Position numbers and translations under genes: made by a program. Positions 32,863-44,990 of a stretch of DNA of 64,000 nt are shown one piece after another. Source of the stretch: Lasiodiplodia sp. COLG20 (Eukaryota > Ascomycota > Dothideomycetes > Botryosphaeriales > Botryosphaeriaceae); NCBI GenBank assembly GCA_009801085.1, contig VNWV01000004.1:310001-374000 (forward strand), given 5' to 3'. Under the pieces are notes generated by a model. That model was not told the origin of the DNA. It did not search any database and was given only the letters and a program-made list of their open reading frames with translations. Each line of letters starts with the position of its first letter. Within the stretch, counting starts at the first letter, position 1.

Positions 32863-34511
32863 ATGGCTGACACTGCCGCACCCGCTGCTGCCAAGAAGCA
32901 GTTCGTCAAGCCTGAAAAGCCGAGCGAAGAGGCCTACAAGGCTGGTCTTGCAGACAAGGAAAAGCAGCATGCCGCCGCTCAGGAAAAGCTCGTACGTCTT
33001 CACGCTTAGCTGCATGAATTGGACTCGGCGCAACCGAGTCCGAGTATCCTGGGCGCATTGCTGACCACCGCACCGGTATAGAAAGCCTTGAACGCTAAAA
33101 TCGACCTGGCGACCCCTAACAACAAAGACTCCCCCACCGCGAAGAAGCAGCAAGAGCTGCGCAATGAGCTTGCCGAGATCCGCAAGAAGCAACAGGCCAA
33201 CAAGGGCTCACGCAACACCGTCTTCGAGCAAATCAAGAAGCTCGATGAGCAACTGAAGTCGCGCATTCAGGAGAACAAGACGGCTCGCGGCCGCATCAAC
33301 TTCAAGAATGCCGAAGAGGTCGACCGCGAGATCGCCCGTCTGCAGAAGCAGGTGGACTCTGGCTCGATGAAGATTGTGGACGAGAAGAAGGCGCTCACGG
33401 AGATCTCGAACCTCACCAAGCAGAAGAAGAACTTTGCCGGTTTCGAACAGGCTGAGAAGGGCATCGCCGACCTCAAGGCCAAGATCGCCGAGCTCCGCAA
33501 GTCCCTGGACGACCCCGAGGCCAAGGCCATGAGCGAGCGTTACTCGACGATCCAGTCCGAGCTCGACGCCATCAAGGGCGAGCAGGACGAGGCGTACAAG
33601 AACCTGAACTCGCTCCGTGACGAGCGCACCAAGGCCCGCAACGAGCAGCAGGCCAAGTGGACCGAGCTCAAGGAGTACAAGGACAAGTACTTCGAGCAGA
33701 AGCGCGCATTCAGGAACTACGAGCAGGAGGCGTATAAGGCGAGGAGGGAGAGGCAGGAGGCTGAGCGCAAGGCCTACGAGATCAAGAAGCGCCGCGAGGT
33801 CGCCGACGCGAAGCTCGAGGAGGCCAGCGCCGCTGCGTACACCGAGGAGATTGTCACCGCCGAGGGTCTCATCCGCTACTTCGATCCCTCCGCTCTGCCC
33901 GCCAAGGAGACCACCGACACTTCCAAGTTCGCCGCCCAGGCCGGCAGGACGACCGACGACTCTGCCTTCAAGGGCATGAAGGTCGTGAAGAAGGAGGAGG
34001 AAGACTACTTTGCCGGCACCGGCGGCAAGAAGGGAAAGAAGAACAAGAAGAGCAAGGACGCTGCTCCCGCTCCCTCCAGTTTCAACCTTTCCATCGGCGT
34101 CATCGAGCAGCTCGCTCAGCTCAACGTCGATTCTCCCGCCAGCCAGGCCGACGTCCCGTCCGTCGTCGAGAAGCTCAAGGAGAAGCTGGACTTTTGGAAG
34201 AAGGACCAGCAGCGCAAGACCCAAGAGGTAAGTTCCAGCACCATCACCGCCATGATGATCAGCCACTGACAAGTCTGCAGAACATCGAGAAGGCCAAGAA
34301 GGAGATCGAGAAGCTCGAGGCTGCCGAGGCGGAAGGTGCTGATGCCGGAGCCAAGGACACCGCTAAGAAGCCGGCTGCCAAGAACCAGCAGGTCAACGGC
34401 TCCGCCGATGCTGAGGCAGAGCTTGCCCAGGAGAAGGACGCTGCTGTTGACGCTGCTAAGGAGCTCGAGAAGGCTAGCATCGAGGACAAGGACGGAACTG
34501 CTACTGCTTAA
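32863..34511 (+). CDS. BFR1: BFR1-type nuclear segregation / mRNP protein
   Basis: Exons 32863-32991, 33082-34227 and 34281-34511 give 501 residues; introns are 90 and 53 nt. Nearly all of it is charged coiled coil: KKQQELRNELAEIRKKQQA, ARGRINFKNAEEVDREIARL, GLIRYFDPSALPAKET, then a Lys-rich linker and a Glu/Ala-rich C-terminus. The block NFKNAEEVDREIARLQKQVDSG is highly characteristic of Bfr1. In yeast Bfr1 associates with polysomal mRNPs and the ER and influences chromosome segregation and secretion. Its promoter is squeezed against the minus-strand glycoprotein fragment. Codon use is strongly biased to GC-ending codons, as for a highly expressed gene. Confidence 0.93.
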
Positions 34512-34966
34512 ATCATCACTGAGACACTGGGCGAGAGAAGTTGATCTGCATCGGTTGCGAGTCCGTGTTCTCCTTCCGTAGATCATTGAAAAGGGATTCA
34601 GGTGGGATGTTGACTAAAAGCTGTTTTAAAAGTTTTCAGCGCCGGGACTGATGGAAGATACACATTTGCATAAGCGGTGGTCTCCGGTCAACGCCGCGGA
34701 GAGAGGGGGGTCTGGGCGGAAAAACGGGGGGCTTTCTTCAGTACCTGTAACATTTTTTTCTTCCTCATTTATTTATGAACGAACGAAAGCGGCTATGGCA
34801 TTTCTCCATTTCACGTTGCAGTCGCCCCGTCGTGGGCATGCTATCTTGTTCCCGGCAGCAGTGGGTTTGTTTCTACCGCCCACTTTTCATGTTCGAGTAG
34901 CTCCTCTATACTATTTCATAATCCAGCTTCTCGAGCAGCCAGCTCTCTCTCTCGTCTAGCTTCCGC
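34512..34966. other. Convergent 3' spacer
   Basis: About 450 bases between the BFR1 stop and the amidase stop, presumably both 3' UTRs and poly(A) sites. No gene is seen. Confidence 0.6.
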
Positions 34967-36783
34967 TCACGCTCGCAGAATCTTCTCCACGACCTCCAGA
35001 TCCCTCAGTAACTCCTCATCCCTCATCGGCCTGCCTAGCACCTGAACCGCACACGGCGCGCCCTCGACCTCGTCCGGCGCATACGGCGGCACGTACTCGA
35101 CGCCCTCACGCACGAACTCGGCGTCCCTTCCCTTCTCCGCGACCCCGAACGGTAAGACGGCGGCGGGCCAGTCGAGCACATTCGCCAGCACCGTATGGCC
35201 GGGGATTCCATACGTGTCATGCGGCACAGCGGTCGCGCAGTGCGGCACCGTCAGCAGGCCGTCGAGCCGCTCGCCGACGACGACGTCGTGGAAGGCCTTG
35301 GTGATGCGCTTGCGCTCGACGACCAGCTCCCACAGCGCGTCCAGGCTCGCCGTCCACCCGTCGTTCTGCGGCACCCGCACCGTGTGCAGGCTCTTGATCA
35401 GCGGCTCGCCGCCGTCCTGGATGATGCGGAGAGGCGTCTTGGAGGGGTCGAGGGCGAAGAACTTCCAGGCCAGGGCCGCGACGGAGATGATTGAGGGGAG
35501 GGAGGGGGAGGAGTCGAGCGGGACGATGGTGTGGCCGGCGGCGGAGAGCTTGTTCGCGGCTGTGCGCAGGGCGCGCAGGACGGGCGGGTGTAGGGGGCGG
35601 GTTGGGTCTTCGGTGATGAGGCCGAAGCGGAGGGGTTTGGTGGTCGCGCCATTGGTGGTAGATGAGGGAGATGGGAGGAGTGTCTGTCTCCACGGCACGT
35701 TCAGCGCGCCGTCGTCCAGCAGCCACGGCTCGGCGCTCACGACGCTGCGGGCCAGCAGCTCGCAGTCGCGCAGGGTCGTCGCCAGCGGGCCGGCCAGCGG
35801 CACGATGGGCGAGGGCGAGCCCAGCCGCCCCGGCGCGGCGTTGCCGCCAAAGGGCAGCCGGTTCGCCGTCGGTTTGAAACCGTACACGCCGTTGCACATG
35901 GCTGGGATGCGGATCGAGCCCGCCACGTCTGTTGCTACGCCTAGTAGTGAGCCGCGCATCGCGATCAGCACGCCCTCGCCGCCAGAGCTGCCGCCTGCCG
36001 TCAGCGTTAGCCGTCGCGGGTTGAGCGTGCGGCCGAAGACGTTGTTCTCCGAGTCGGCGGTCATGAAGCTGGCAGGTTCAGTCAGTAAGTACTCTACACT
36101 TTTCGGGGGAAAAGGGACCAGGGCTGGGAAACTTAGGGGTCTCACGTCTGGGGGATGTTGGTCTTGACGTATAGCACAGCGCCAAGATCTAGGAGAATCT
36201 GCACGATTGGCGAGTTGTTTTCCGCTGGCGGCCTGTCCAGGAAGGAGATGTATCCCAGGGTGTGGTGGACATCCTTCACCACATACGAATCCTTGAGACT
36301 GATGGGAATGCCGTGAAGAGGGCCCAGCGGCTTCTTCTCGCGCTCGTAGTACTCGTCGAGCATCTTGGCTCGCTCCAGGGCCTGGTCGAAGAAGATCTCG
36401 GTCAGGCAGTTCGTCACCTGGTGAGCAATGGCAGCTCGCTTGCAGAATGCTTTTGCTACATCGTACGCCTTCAGCGCGCCTGTCGACAGCTGCTCCGAGA
36501 GGCCAGTAGCGTCAAAGTCCCCAGTGATTCGAAGCTCATCTGTTGTGAGCAATCCACACGACCGGGGCACATCGAGGACGCTGATTTTGGACTCTTCGTG
36601 GATGTCCTTCAGCGCATCCCTCGGGAGTCGCCATTCTTGAGGGATTTTGGCCAAATTTGAGGCGCGTTTCTTTGCGGCGAGGCCGTGCCAAGCTGGGGCG
36701 TCTATCCCTTCCTGAGATTTTGCTCCATCTGGATGATGGCCGAAGATGGTCTCCAGAGCGGATGTCTTAAGCGAGGATGTCAT
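34967..36783 (-). CDS. Cytosolic amidase (FAAH/acetamidase-like)
   Basis: Two exons, 36783-36146 and 36068-34967, give 579 residues; the intron is 77 nt with donor GTGAGA and a CTGAC branch. No signal peptide. The amidase triad is present: Lys in PISLKDSYVV, cis-Ser in AGGSSGGEGVLI and nucleophile Ser in GVATDVAGSIRIP. GPLHGIPIS and GVYGFKPTANRLP are further family blocks. It resembles fungal acetamidase or fatty-acid-amide-hydrolase-like enzymes that release ammonia from amides; the substrate is not readable. It differs from the secreted amidase at 15,410 in lacking an export signal. It shares a 770-base divergent promoter region with SLD2. Confidence 0.9.
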
Positions 36784-37553
36784 CTTGTAAACACGAGAGA
36801 TACTGTCTAGGCAATCGCTAAGGCAATGGATGCTACAATGAAGATTGAGAGGGGTTTGGATAGCCCTTCTTTAGTATCACGTCCAGCAGACGCAGGGCGG
36901 GGCAGCAGGTCAGCCTCAGCCGAAGGGGGAATCCGAGATGACGTTACATTTCGGCCCCGCATTGCGAGCGAGGGTGGTTTACTGCAGGGATCGGTTTCCG
37001 AAAACAGGCGACTCATGTCCAGCGGCATGGCCCGCTTAGCTTTATAACACTCATTGCTTAACAAAATCACATTTGAAATTTATTGAAGTTGGGGTTGAGC
37101 TGGATTGCTAAGCAGAGAACAGACGCTTGTCTTTGGCGGGGTCCGAAAGTGAGCGATGGAATTGGTTGCCGAGTAGTGAGAGACCATTTCAGAATTTGGG
37201 AGTCTTCAGAGACGCGAGCAGATAGGTTATAGCAAAAACACATGCTCCCAAGGTCGTGGGTGAGCGGCAACAACTTTGCAGACCAGCCAATGGCTGCCGG
37301 TCCTCTGGCCGACCAAAGGAATTTGACAAGGAATGATCACCTGCTAGCCAATTCCGGGTGGTTGACTGGCCCAGACCAGCAGCTGGGGTGTTGTGTATTA
37401 CCGGAGGCGGATGTGGTCATAGCTTGGGTGGGTCCAACGCGGCCTCAGGACGCGTCGCGTCGCGTTTTCGTGCACCAAAACGCCGGGCCCACCACAACTC
37501 CTCTCCTCCGCAACCTCGTCCGCCATTCTACCCCCACACCATTTTTACCGACC
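36784..37553. other. Divergent promoter between amidase and SLD2
   Basis: About 770 bases. It carries the MluI-box cluster listed separately and a CCAAT motif near 37,287. No gene is called. Confidence 0.6.
37450..37465 (+). promoter_or_regulatory. MluI cell-cycle box cluster (MBF-type) before SLD2
   Basis: ACGCGT at 37450-37455 continues as CGCGTCGCGT, so three overlapping or adjacent CGCGT cores lie 89-104 bases upstream of the SLD2 ATG. MCB sites bind the MBF factor that drives G1/S transcription of replication genes in fungi. The assignment here is by motif and gene context. Confidence 0.55.
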
Positions 37554-39100
37554 ATGGCGACCTCCGAATATGCCGAGCAGTGCACCGCCATCCGCGTCGA
37601 GCTCAAGGCTTGGGAGCAGGAGTTTCGGTCCGCCAATGCTGGCCGCAAGGCAGGACGCGCCGACATCAAGGCCCATCCCCAAATCGGTACGTTGTCTTCG
37701 CGTCAGCTACGCCTGCCCGAAGGCTTACAGGCGTCCCTGCAGCTGCCAAGTACAAGGAATACCAAAGACTACGCGACATCCTCGATGGCAAGTCCAAGCC
37801 ACAGCCCGCGCCCGCGTCTCCGAAGCGCAAGGCAGACCCTTCGGCTTGCCAGACACCCACGAAAAAGGTAAAGGTCACCAAAGTCTACGAGGACTCTGAG
37901 CTCCGCGAGCCGCGCGACGACATGCTGCACCTTTCCCCCACAAAGCTCTTCAGCCCGGCCGCCCACGAGCTTGGCCCTACTCCCCAAAAGGACGGCATTG
38001 TTCTGGGCCTCTTCGATCTCCTTCCGACCGAGTCTCCCGTCAAGAAGCGCACCGTCCTCGGTGACATCACCGCCAATGCCCATCTCCAGACGCCGCAGAA
38101 GAAGCGCAAAGCCGATGTCGAGGAAGATGAGGAGAACGAGCTTGTCTGGAGCGGCAAGATGGCCCGCATGGGCCGCACCCCCGTGTCCGAAGGCAAACGC
38201 CACTTCTTGGACCAGTTCGCCACGCCCCAGAAGCGGAGGCGCGATCATGAGGAGGCCACCCCGTCGTCGCGTGGCCAGGCCACCACCCCCGTCTTCCTTC
38301 GTAGGAACTTCAGGCCGATGCCGTCCCTGGCCGAGAGCACAAGCCTACCCCGGAAGCCTAGGTCGTTCACCCGGACACTGAGCACGATTCTGCAGGAGCG
38401 TAGGAAGGAGAAGGAGGATGACGCGAGGCAAGAGGCCGAGGCCAGAAGGCAGGCCGAGCTGGAAGCAGAGGCTGTCCAGGCTGATGAAGATCCCGATGAC
38501 GATGAGGAGGCCGCGATGCGTGAGATGGAGGGCGAGTTTGTAGCTGCACCCGTGCCTCCCAGGGCGCCTTCGACCGTGCTCGTCGAAGACAGCCAGTTCG
38601 ACATGAAGCTCGGCGCCGACGGCGAAAACTACTCCGACTCTGAGCCCAGCGAGGGCGAGAACGATCAGCCGCGGAGGGTGTGGAAGAAGAAGGGAGCGAA
38701 GAGGCAAACCCGCAGGAGCAACATGCGTCCTGTCCGGACCAAGCCGCAGCCTCAGCAGCCGAGCCACACCACCCTCGACTCCGGGGACGAGAGCGACGCC
38801 ACTGTTGCCGAAACCCAGCCTGCCAACGAGGACTTCAACGACAGCGATGCTACGGCTGTGGAAGATGACGATTACGAGTCGCAGCACTCGCCCAAGAAGC
38901 GCAAGGTCGGAAGCAGCAGCAAGAATCAGCCGACAAAAGCTGCAGCCTCGAAAGAAGAGACCGGCGAGAAGAAAGAGAATGTCGTCAAGAAGGCAGCGCG
39001 CAAGATTAGCGCCCAGGCGTACGCCAACTTCCGCAGGCTGAAGATCAAGAACAAGAACTCCAAGGCGAATGGCCGGGGCTGGGGTCGGAACAGGAGGTAA
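37554..39100 (+). CDS. SLD2: DNA replication regulator SLD2 (DRC1)
   Basis: Exons 37554-37686 and 37743-39100 give 496 residues (intron 56 nt). The N-terminal Sld2/RecQL4-like segment is clear: an amphipathic helix (LKAWEQEFRSANAGRKAGRA) followed by the conserved AAKYKEYQRLRDIL, which is created only after splicing. The middle is disordered and rich in CDK-type SP/TP sites (SPTK, TPQK, ESPVKK, ATPQKR, HSPKKRK). A basic C-terminus ends KANGRGWGRNRR. Sld2 is phosphorylated by CDK and then binds Dpb11/TopBP1 to start origin firing in the nucleus. An upstream in-frame ORF exists, but the ATG at 37554 matches the family start. Confidence 0.92.
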
Positions 39101-40032
39101 AAGCTTAGGCTTGGAGAGATGGACATAGAGTTTGGGAGGGCGGTCAATTGCCAGTGCACAGCAGGGAGTCAAACTCTCGGCCAGTCGTCTGCGGCGGGTT
39201 AGATGTCCGCCTCACATCTCTTTGATCTCACCTACGGGTCGCGATTGGAGATGTGGGGCTTGAGCGTCACCCGAAGCGGGCTGGTCTAGCGGAGGGAGTA
39301 CTTTCACGTCTGCACGCCCCTTCATCCTCCCCTCTCTGGAGTTTGCTCCACTCTCGACTTTCTACGGCACCACGTCGGCATGGTCGCTAATCGTTCGGAT
39401 TCTTATTAACATCGGAGGAGGTAGAACATGGCTAGGTCTTATCCATCCACATATTGTTGTACTATTACTGCTGCATCTTTCGGAAGCATTGTCAGCGGGG
39501 CATTTTTCATTCTAGCGAGCATGGGTAGCGGGCATTGCAAGGCGTTGTTTTTGGATCGCTGTCGGTTTTTTCCCTACTAGCTCATCGTTCCTATGGCTGC
39601 GGCCTCCATTTATAGGATGACATAAAAAAAAATTTCACATCGTATCACTCTCAATCCACTTCGCTAAGGTGTCGATGAGATTAAATCCACCAAGGCCATC
39701 GGATCTTGGTGGAGTCGTGGCCAGATGGCGCGGACGTTTCCACAGGCCGCCGGAGCTTGGCGGGCCGTGCGGGAGCTCAACATGACAGCTATCAACACCC
39801 ACCTGTGTTTCAGCCGCGCGTGGTCCAAACATTTTTGGCAGTTTCGAGAGGACCCCGAGGCCAGCGTGCCTCCTGATCCCCATCCTTAAATACACACATT
39901 CCAAAGACTTCCCCCGCCGCGATATGCAAGACGTTGCCGCAACTCTCTAGTGCCCGCCTGCCCTCTGCATCCCACATCCACACCACACACCACTAGGAGC
40001 ACGCGCCTGCACGCGCCGCTTCGAAAGCCACA
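39101..40032. other. Intergenic, UGGT promoter
   Basis: About 0.93 kb between the SLD2 stop and the UGGT start. A CCACGTCGGC near 39,369 resembles half of an ER-stress element, but the CCAAT partner is absent at the expected spacing. No gene is seen. Confidence 0.5.
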
Positions 40033-43000
40033 ATGAGGGTTCGTCAATGGCTGCTGAGCAGCCAGGCGGCCCTGCTTTTCGGCGCCCTCAGCCCGCTGAG
40101 CGCCAGCGCAAGCCCGCCCATCAACGTAGCTCTCAAGGCTCGATTCAATTCGCCTCCCTACCTCGTCGAGCTGCTGTAAGCCCGCCCATTGCACCCTCTG
40201 CCCATGCCTACAGCTGACCCGAGCTAGCGAGACGGCCGCCTTCGAGAACGCAACCGCCTACTTCCCGCTCCTCGACCGTATAGCAGACGGCTACTTTGAC
40301 GCCAAGTCGACCGAAAAGGACCTATACGAAGCCTTCATACAGCTGCTCCAGGACGAGGGCCACATCACCGACCCCGACGCCCTCTCCTCGTTCCAATTCG
40401 CCCTCTCCATCCACACGGCCGCACCGCGCATCGAGGCCCACTACCAATTCTACAACACATCCGTCAAGCCTTCGTTGGACGCCGACGACTGCGAATCATG
40501 GGTTCTGCTCAATGGCAAGCAGTACTGCTCGCCAGAAATGGACCAGGAACATGGCGAAGTGAAGAACCCCAAGACCGACGACCTGCCCTTCGACCGCCCC
40601 TTGAGACAGGAGCGCCGCTCCGTCCCCTCCGTCTTGTACGCCGACATCACCTCTCCCAGCTTCCGCAACTTCCACAAGACCATAGTCAAGACTGCCCGCG
40701 CTGGTGAGACCTCTTACAAGCTGCGCCACAAGCCGTCCGAGAATGTCCGCCACGAGCCGCTGGACGTCCACGGATATGGAGTGGAGCTTGCTCTCAAGAG
40801 GACCGACTACATCGTCATTGACGACCGTCAGGCCGAGGAGGGTGCCAAGGCCCCCGCTGCGGATGCCGCACAGGCGGTCCTGCAGGATGAGGAGGTCGCC
40901 GACTTGAAGCCGCTCTCCGAGTCGGAGCTCAAGGGCCTGGGACTCAAGGCCGGAAGCTTCGTCATGGGCTCCGAGGACCCGCTGGATACTCTGCTCAAGC
41001 TCTCGCAGGACTTCCCCAAGCACTCGTCCGCTATCGCTGCTCACGAAGTCTCAAAGGAGTTTTTGAAGGAGCATCAGGAAAACAGAGAAGCCGTTCTGCC
41101 GCCGGGATACAACATCCTTTGGATCAACGGCGTGCAGGTCATGCCTCGCGACGTCGATGCCTTCGCCCTGCTCGAGCACTTGCGCCGCGAGAGGCAGATT
41201 ATCAATGGCGTGCGCAAGCTCGGTTTCTCTTCGCCTGAGGCCGTCAACGTTCTTTCGAACAACAACATCGCAAAGGCGAAGGACGATGACGAGCCTCAGC
41301 GCTACGACTGGAGGGATTCGACCGAGGGCGGCAATGTCATCATGTTCCTGAACAACATTGAGAAGGACAAGCGCTACGCCGAGTGGCCCGAGAGCCTGCG
41401 TGCAGTAAGTCACTGATCATCGAGAGAAGGTTACAATTGCTGACCATTTAGCTCCTCCAACCCTCTTACCCTGGAACTCTCCCCAGCGTCAAGAGGGACA
41501 TTCAGAATGTCGTCATTCCGCTCGACCTCACCAACGCCCTCGACGCTACCCTCCTCGTCGAGACTCTGCAGAGCATGGTCAAGCGCAAGCTGGCCCTCCG
41601 CTGGGGCATCGTGCCGTCGACGAAGAACAACAGGGCGGAGCGACAGGCTCACGTCGTCTACTACCTCCTCGAGTACCACGGACTCGGTACCGTCATGCAA
41701 TACCTCGAGCACGTGAGTTTCAAACATGGCCCCTTGGCTGAGCTCTACTAACGGACAGCCTGCAGTCTCTCAAGTTGAAGGAAATCACTGAGCCTTCCAA
41801 GACGGCCTTCTACACGGTGACGGAGAGCGCCAAGCTCCGCGGCAACCGGGTTGCGAAGAGCTTTGACGAGGTCTTCGAGGAGCCCAACGTTGTCAAGCGT
41901 GTTGAAGGAGCAGCAGCTTACCTGATGAGGCTGGCCGCCGACGGCAACTCGCCCCCATTCTTCGTGAACGGCGTGGCACTCCGTCGCAACGATGAGTGGC
42001 TTTCAACCATGAGCATGAGGGTGTCGCGGGACCTCAACATGATCCAGAAGGGTGTCTTTGAGAACACCTTCGACGAGGATGGCGAAGACTGGCTCCCCGA
42101 AGTCTTCCTCGCCAACGCCCTCCTGAGGCGCAACCCGATGATCGTTCCCGAAGATGAGAAGGAGATCAAGCACGTGGACATGGCTCAAGTCTACGCCGAC
42201 TACGGCGACCTGCTGGAGCGCTTGCCGACCTTCAAGCCCGCCAAGGACTCGGAGTGGTTCCAGTGGGCGCAGCTCATCGTCCTCGGCGACTTCGACTCCA
42301 ACGCGGGCGCGAACTTGCTCGCCGACGCTTACCAGTTCGCTGCTGCGCACGGCGACCTCGAGACTGTCTTCATCCACACGGGTGACGTGGACCGCCACTC
42401 CAGGCTGTCCTACCTTCTGTGGAAGAACTCGGGCCAGAGTTTTGTGGACGACCTCCCCGAAGACTTTGTGCCGCCTCGGAGGGAGCTCAAGGAGTGTGAA
42501 GAGTACTGGAACGCCATGAAGCCGCTCATGCGTGTCTTCGAGGGCGAGTCCGGCCGCGAGTCGCTGGTCCTCAACGGCAGAACCGTCGGTCTCCTCCGCA
42601 AGCGCCGGCCTTTCACTACCGAGGACCTGGAGAACCTCCTGGCCTACGAGAGGAAGAAGCGCATTGAGCCGGCGAACAGGGCCATCATCGACCTGGGTCT
42701 CGAGAACAAGATCAAATCGCCTGCCGCATCCGCTCAGTTTACATCCTTGGTGGCCCTCTCGACCGTCTCGAACATCCCCGAGGGAATCTTCGACACTCCT
42801 CCGACCACACGTCGCGACGTGTACAAGTTCTGGAACGACACGCACACGTGCATCAAGACAGGCGACCTGGAAACGTCTGCTATCCAGATCGTCGCCTCTG
42901 TTGATCCCTCTTCCGAGACTGCTCAAAGGTGGCTTCCCATCCTCAAGGTTCTGTCGGAGCTGAGCGGCGTCAGCATGCGACTGTTCCTCAACCCCAAGGA

Positions 43001-44708
43001 GAGGCTGAGCGAGCTGCCGGTGAAGCGCTTCTACCGCTACGTCCTGGCGTCCAAGCCCTCGTTTGACGAGAACGGCTCCACCGAGGCGCTGAAGGCCAGG
43101 TTCGACGGCATTCCCTCGGAAGCGCTGCTGAACCTCGGACTGGACGTGCCGCCTCAATGGGTCGTCTCGGCCAAGGAGTCGCTCCACGACCTAGACAACA
43201 TCAAGCTGAGCCAGCTCAAGGGACAGTCGTCCATCGATGCCGTCTACGAGCTTGAGTACATCCTGATCGAGGGCCACTCTCGCGACCTCACCAACGGCAT
43301 GTACCCCCGCGGTGTCCAGCTCGACCTGCGCACCGCCTCGAACCCCCGCTACGCCGACACCATCATCATGGCCAACCTGGGCTACTTCCAGTTCAAGGCG
43401 AACCCGGGCTTCTTCGACATCGAGCTGCAGCCCGGCCGCAGCCAGGAGATCTTCACCATCGACAGCCTGGGCACGCTTGGCTGGGAACCGCAGCCGGGCG
43501 ACCGCACCAAGGAGATCGCCCTCATGGATTTCAAGGGCGTCACGCTTTACCCGCGCCTGTCGCGCCGGTCCGGAAAGGAAGACGACGACGTGCTCGAAGT
43601 GCCGACCACCATGGTCGAGGACCTCGCCGCCAAGGGCGCCGCCTTCGCCGACGGCATCTTGTCCAAGGTCGGCATCAACGTCAAGACTGGTGGTATGCTG
43701 CTCCCCCTCCTCTCCGCATTTGGGCCGTCAACTAACTCAACGGCAGCATCCTCCCGGCACGCCGACATCAACATCTTCTCGGTGGCCAGCGGACACCTGT
43801 ACGAGCGCATGCTCAACATCATGATGGTGTCGGTCATGAAGCACACCAAGCACACGGTCAAGTTCTGGTTCATCGAGCAGTTCCTGTCGCCGTCGTTCAA
43901 GTCGTTCCTGCCGACGCTAGCGGCGGCGTACGGCTTCGAGTACGAGATGGTGACGTACAAGTGGCCGCACTGGCTGCGGGGCCAGAAGGAAAAGCAGCGC
44001 GAGATCTGGGGCTACAAGATCCTGTTCCTGGACGTGCTCTTCCCGCTCGACCTGGACAAGGTCATCTTCGTCGACGCGGACCAGGTGGTGCGGGCCGACA
44101 TGCACGAGCTGGTGACGCACGACCTCGACGGCGCGCCCTACGGCTTCACGCCCATGTGCGACTCGCGCACCGAGATGGAGGGCTTCCGCTTCTGGAAGCA
44201 GGGGTACTGGAAGAACTTTTTGAAGGGCCGCCCCTACCACATCTCGGCCTTGTACGTCGTCGACCTCAACCGCTTCCGCCGCCTCGCCGCCGGCGACCGC
44301 CTGCGCCAGCAGTACCAGCAGCTCAGCGCCGACCCGAATTCGTTGTCCAACCTCGACCAGGACTTGCCGAATAACATGCAGGTTGTGCTGCCCATCCACA
44401 GCCTGCCCCAGGACTGGCTGTGGTGTGAGACGTGGTGCAGCGACGAGAGTTTGAAGAACGCAAAGACGATCGATCTGTGCAATAATCCGCAGACGAAGGA
44501 GCCGAAGCTGGATCGTGCGCGCAGGCAGGTGCCCGAGTGGACGGTGTATGATGATGAGATTGCGGCGTTGGCGAGGAAGGCGAGGGGCGAGGGGAAGGCG
44601 GCGGGTGTGGTTGACGTTGAGGATGAGAGGTTGTTGGAGAAGGTGCAGGAGCAGGCGGAGGAGGTGGAGGGGGAGAGGAAGGAGAAGAAGGGACATGATG
44701 AGTTGTAG
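40033..44708 (+). CDS. UDP-glucose:glycoprotein glucosyltransferase (UGGT)
   Basis: Five exons, 40033-40175, 40228-41404, 41452-41712, 41766-43692 and 43747-44708, give 1,489 residues, typical for UGGT. A signal peptide (about 1-27) is followed by the long thioredoxin-like and beta-sandwich folding-sensor region. The C-terminal GT24 catalytic domain begins near HADINIFSVASGHLYERM and contains KFWFIEQFLSPSFK, the metal-binding DAD in KVIFVDADQVVRADM and SNLDQDLPNNMQ. The last residues are HDEL, an ER-retrieval signal. The enzyme re-glucosylates misfolded N-glycoproteins in the ER lumen so that calnexin can rebind them. The last intron (43693-43746, 54 nt) is stop-free and a multiple of three, so read-through would also give an open frame. 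Confidence 0.96.
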
Positions 44709-44990
44709 GTTGTGTATGCATTAGCTGGTCGACTAGATCTTGGATGAGAGATGTGAGTCGTTTTTTGTACAGGCTTTGATACGTATGGGTTACTCGATAA
44801 AAGTGTTAGAGAGATTTGATTTCCACATTTAGCTTATGCTTCCCGGCGGTGGCTACGACCATCAGGCTTGCTATTGCCCATGCCTCTGTCGGCCGCTACG
44901 TACAGTATTTGCCGGGTTGGTGTGTGAAATGAACTTGTGTATGGACGAAACAGTGCGGCAACCATACAAGCCCCCACCTGCTTCAGTACC
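44709..44990. other. Convergent 3' spacer
   Basis: A 282-base gap between the UGGT stop and the BTB-gene stop, presumably 3' UTRs only. Confidence 0.6.

Noticed and set aside
33208..34272. 354-codon ORF antisense to BFR1, Leu/Val-rich
   Set aside because: Mirror of strong GC-ending codon bias in the true coiled-coil gene; no domain.
42003..43187. 394-codon ORF antisense to UGGT
   Set aside because: Shadow frame; the sense strand is an unambiguous UGGT.
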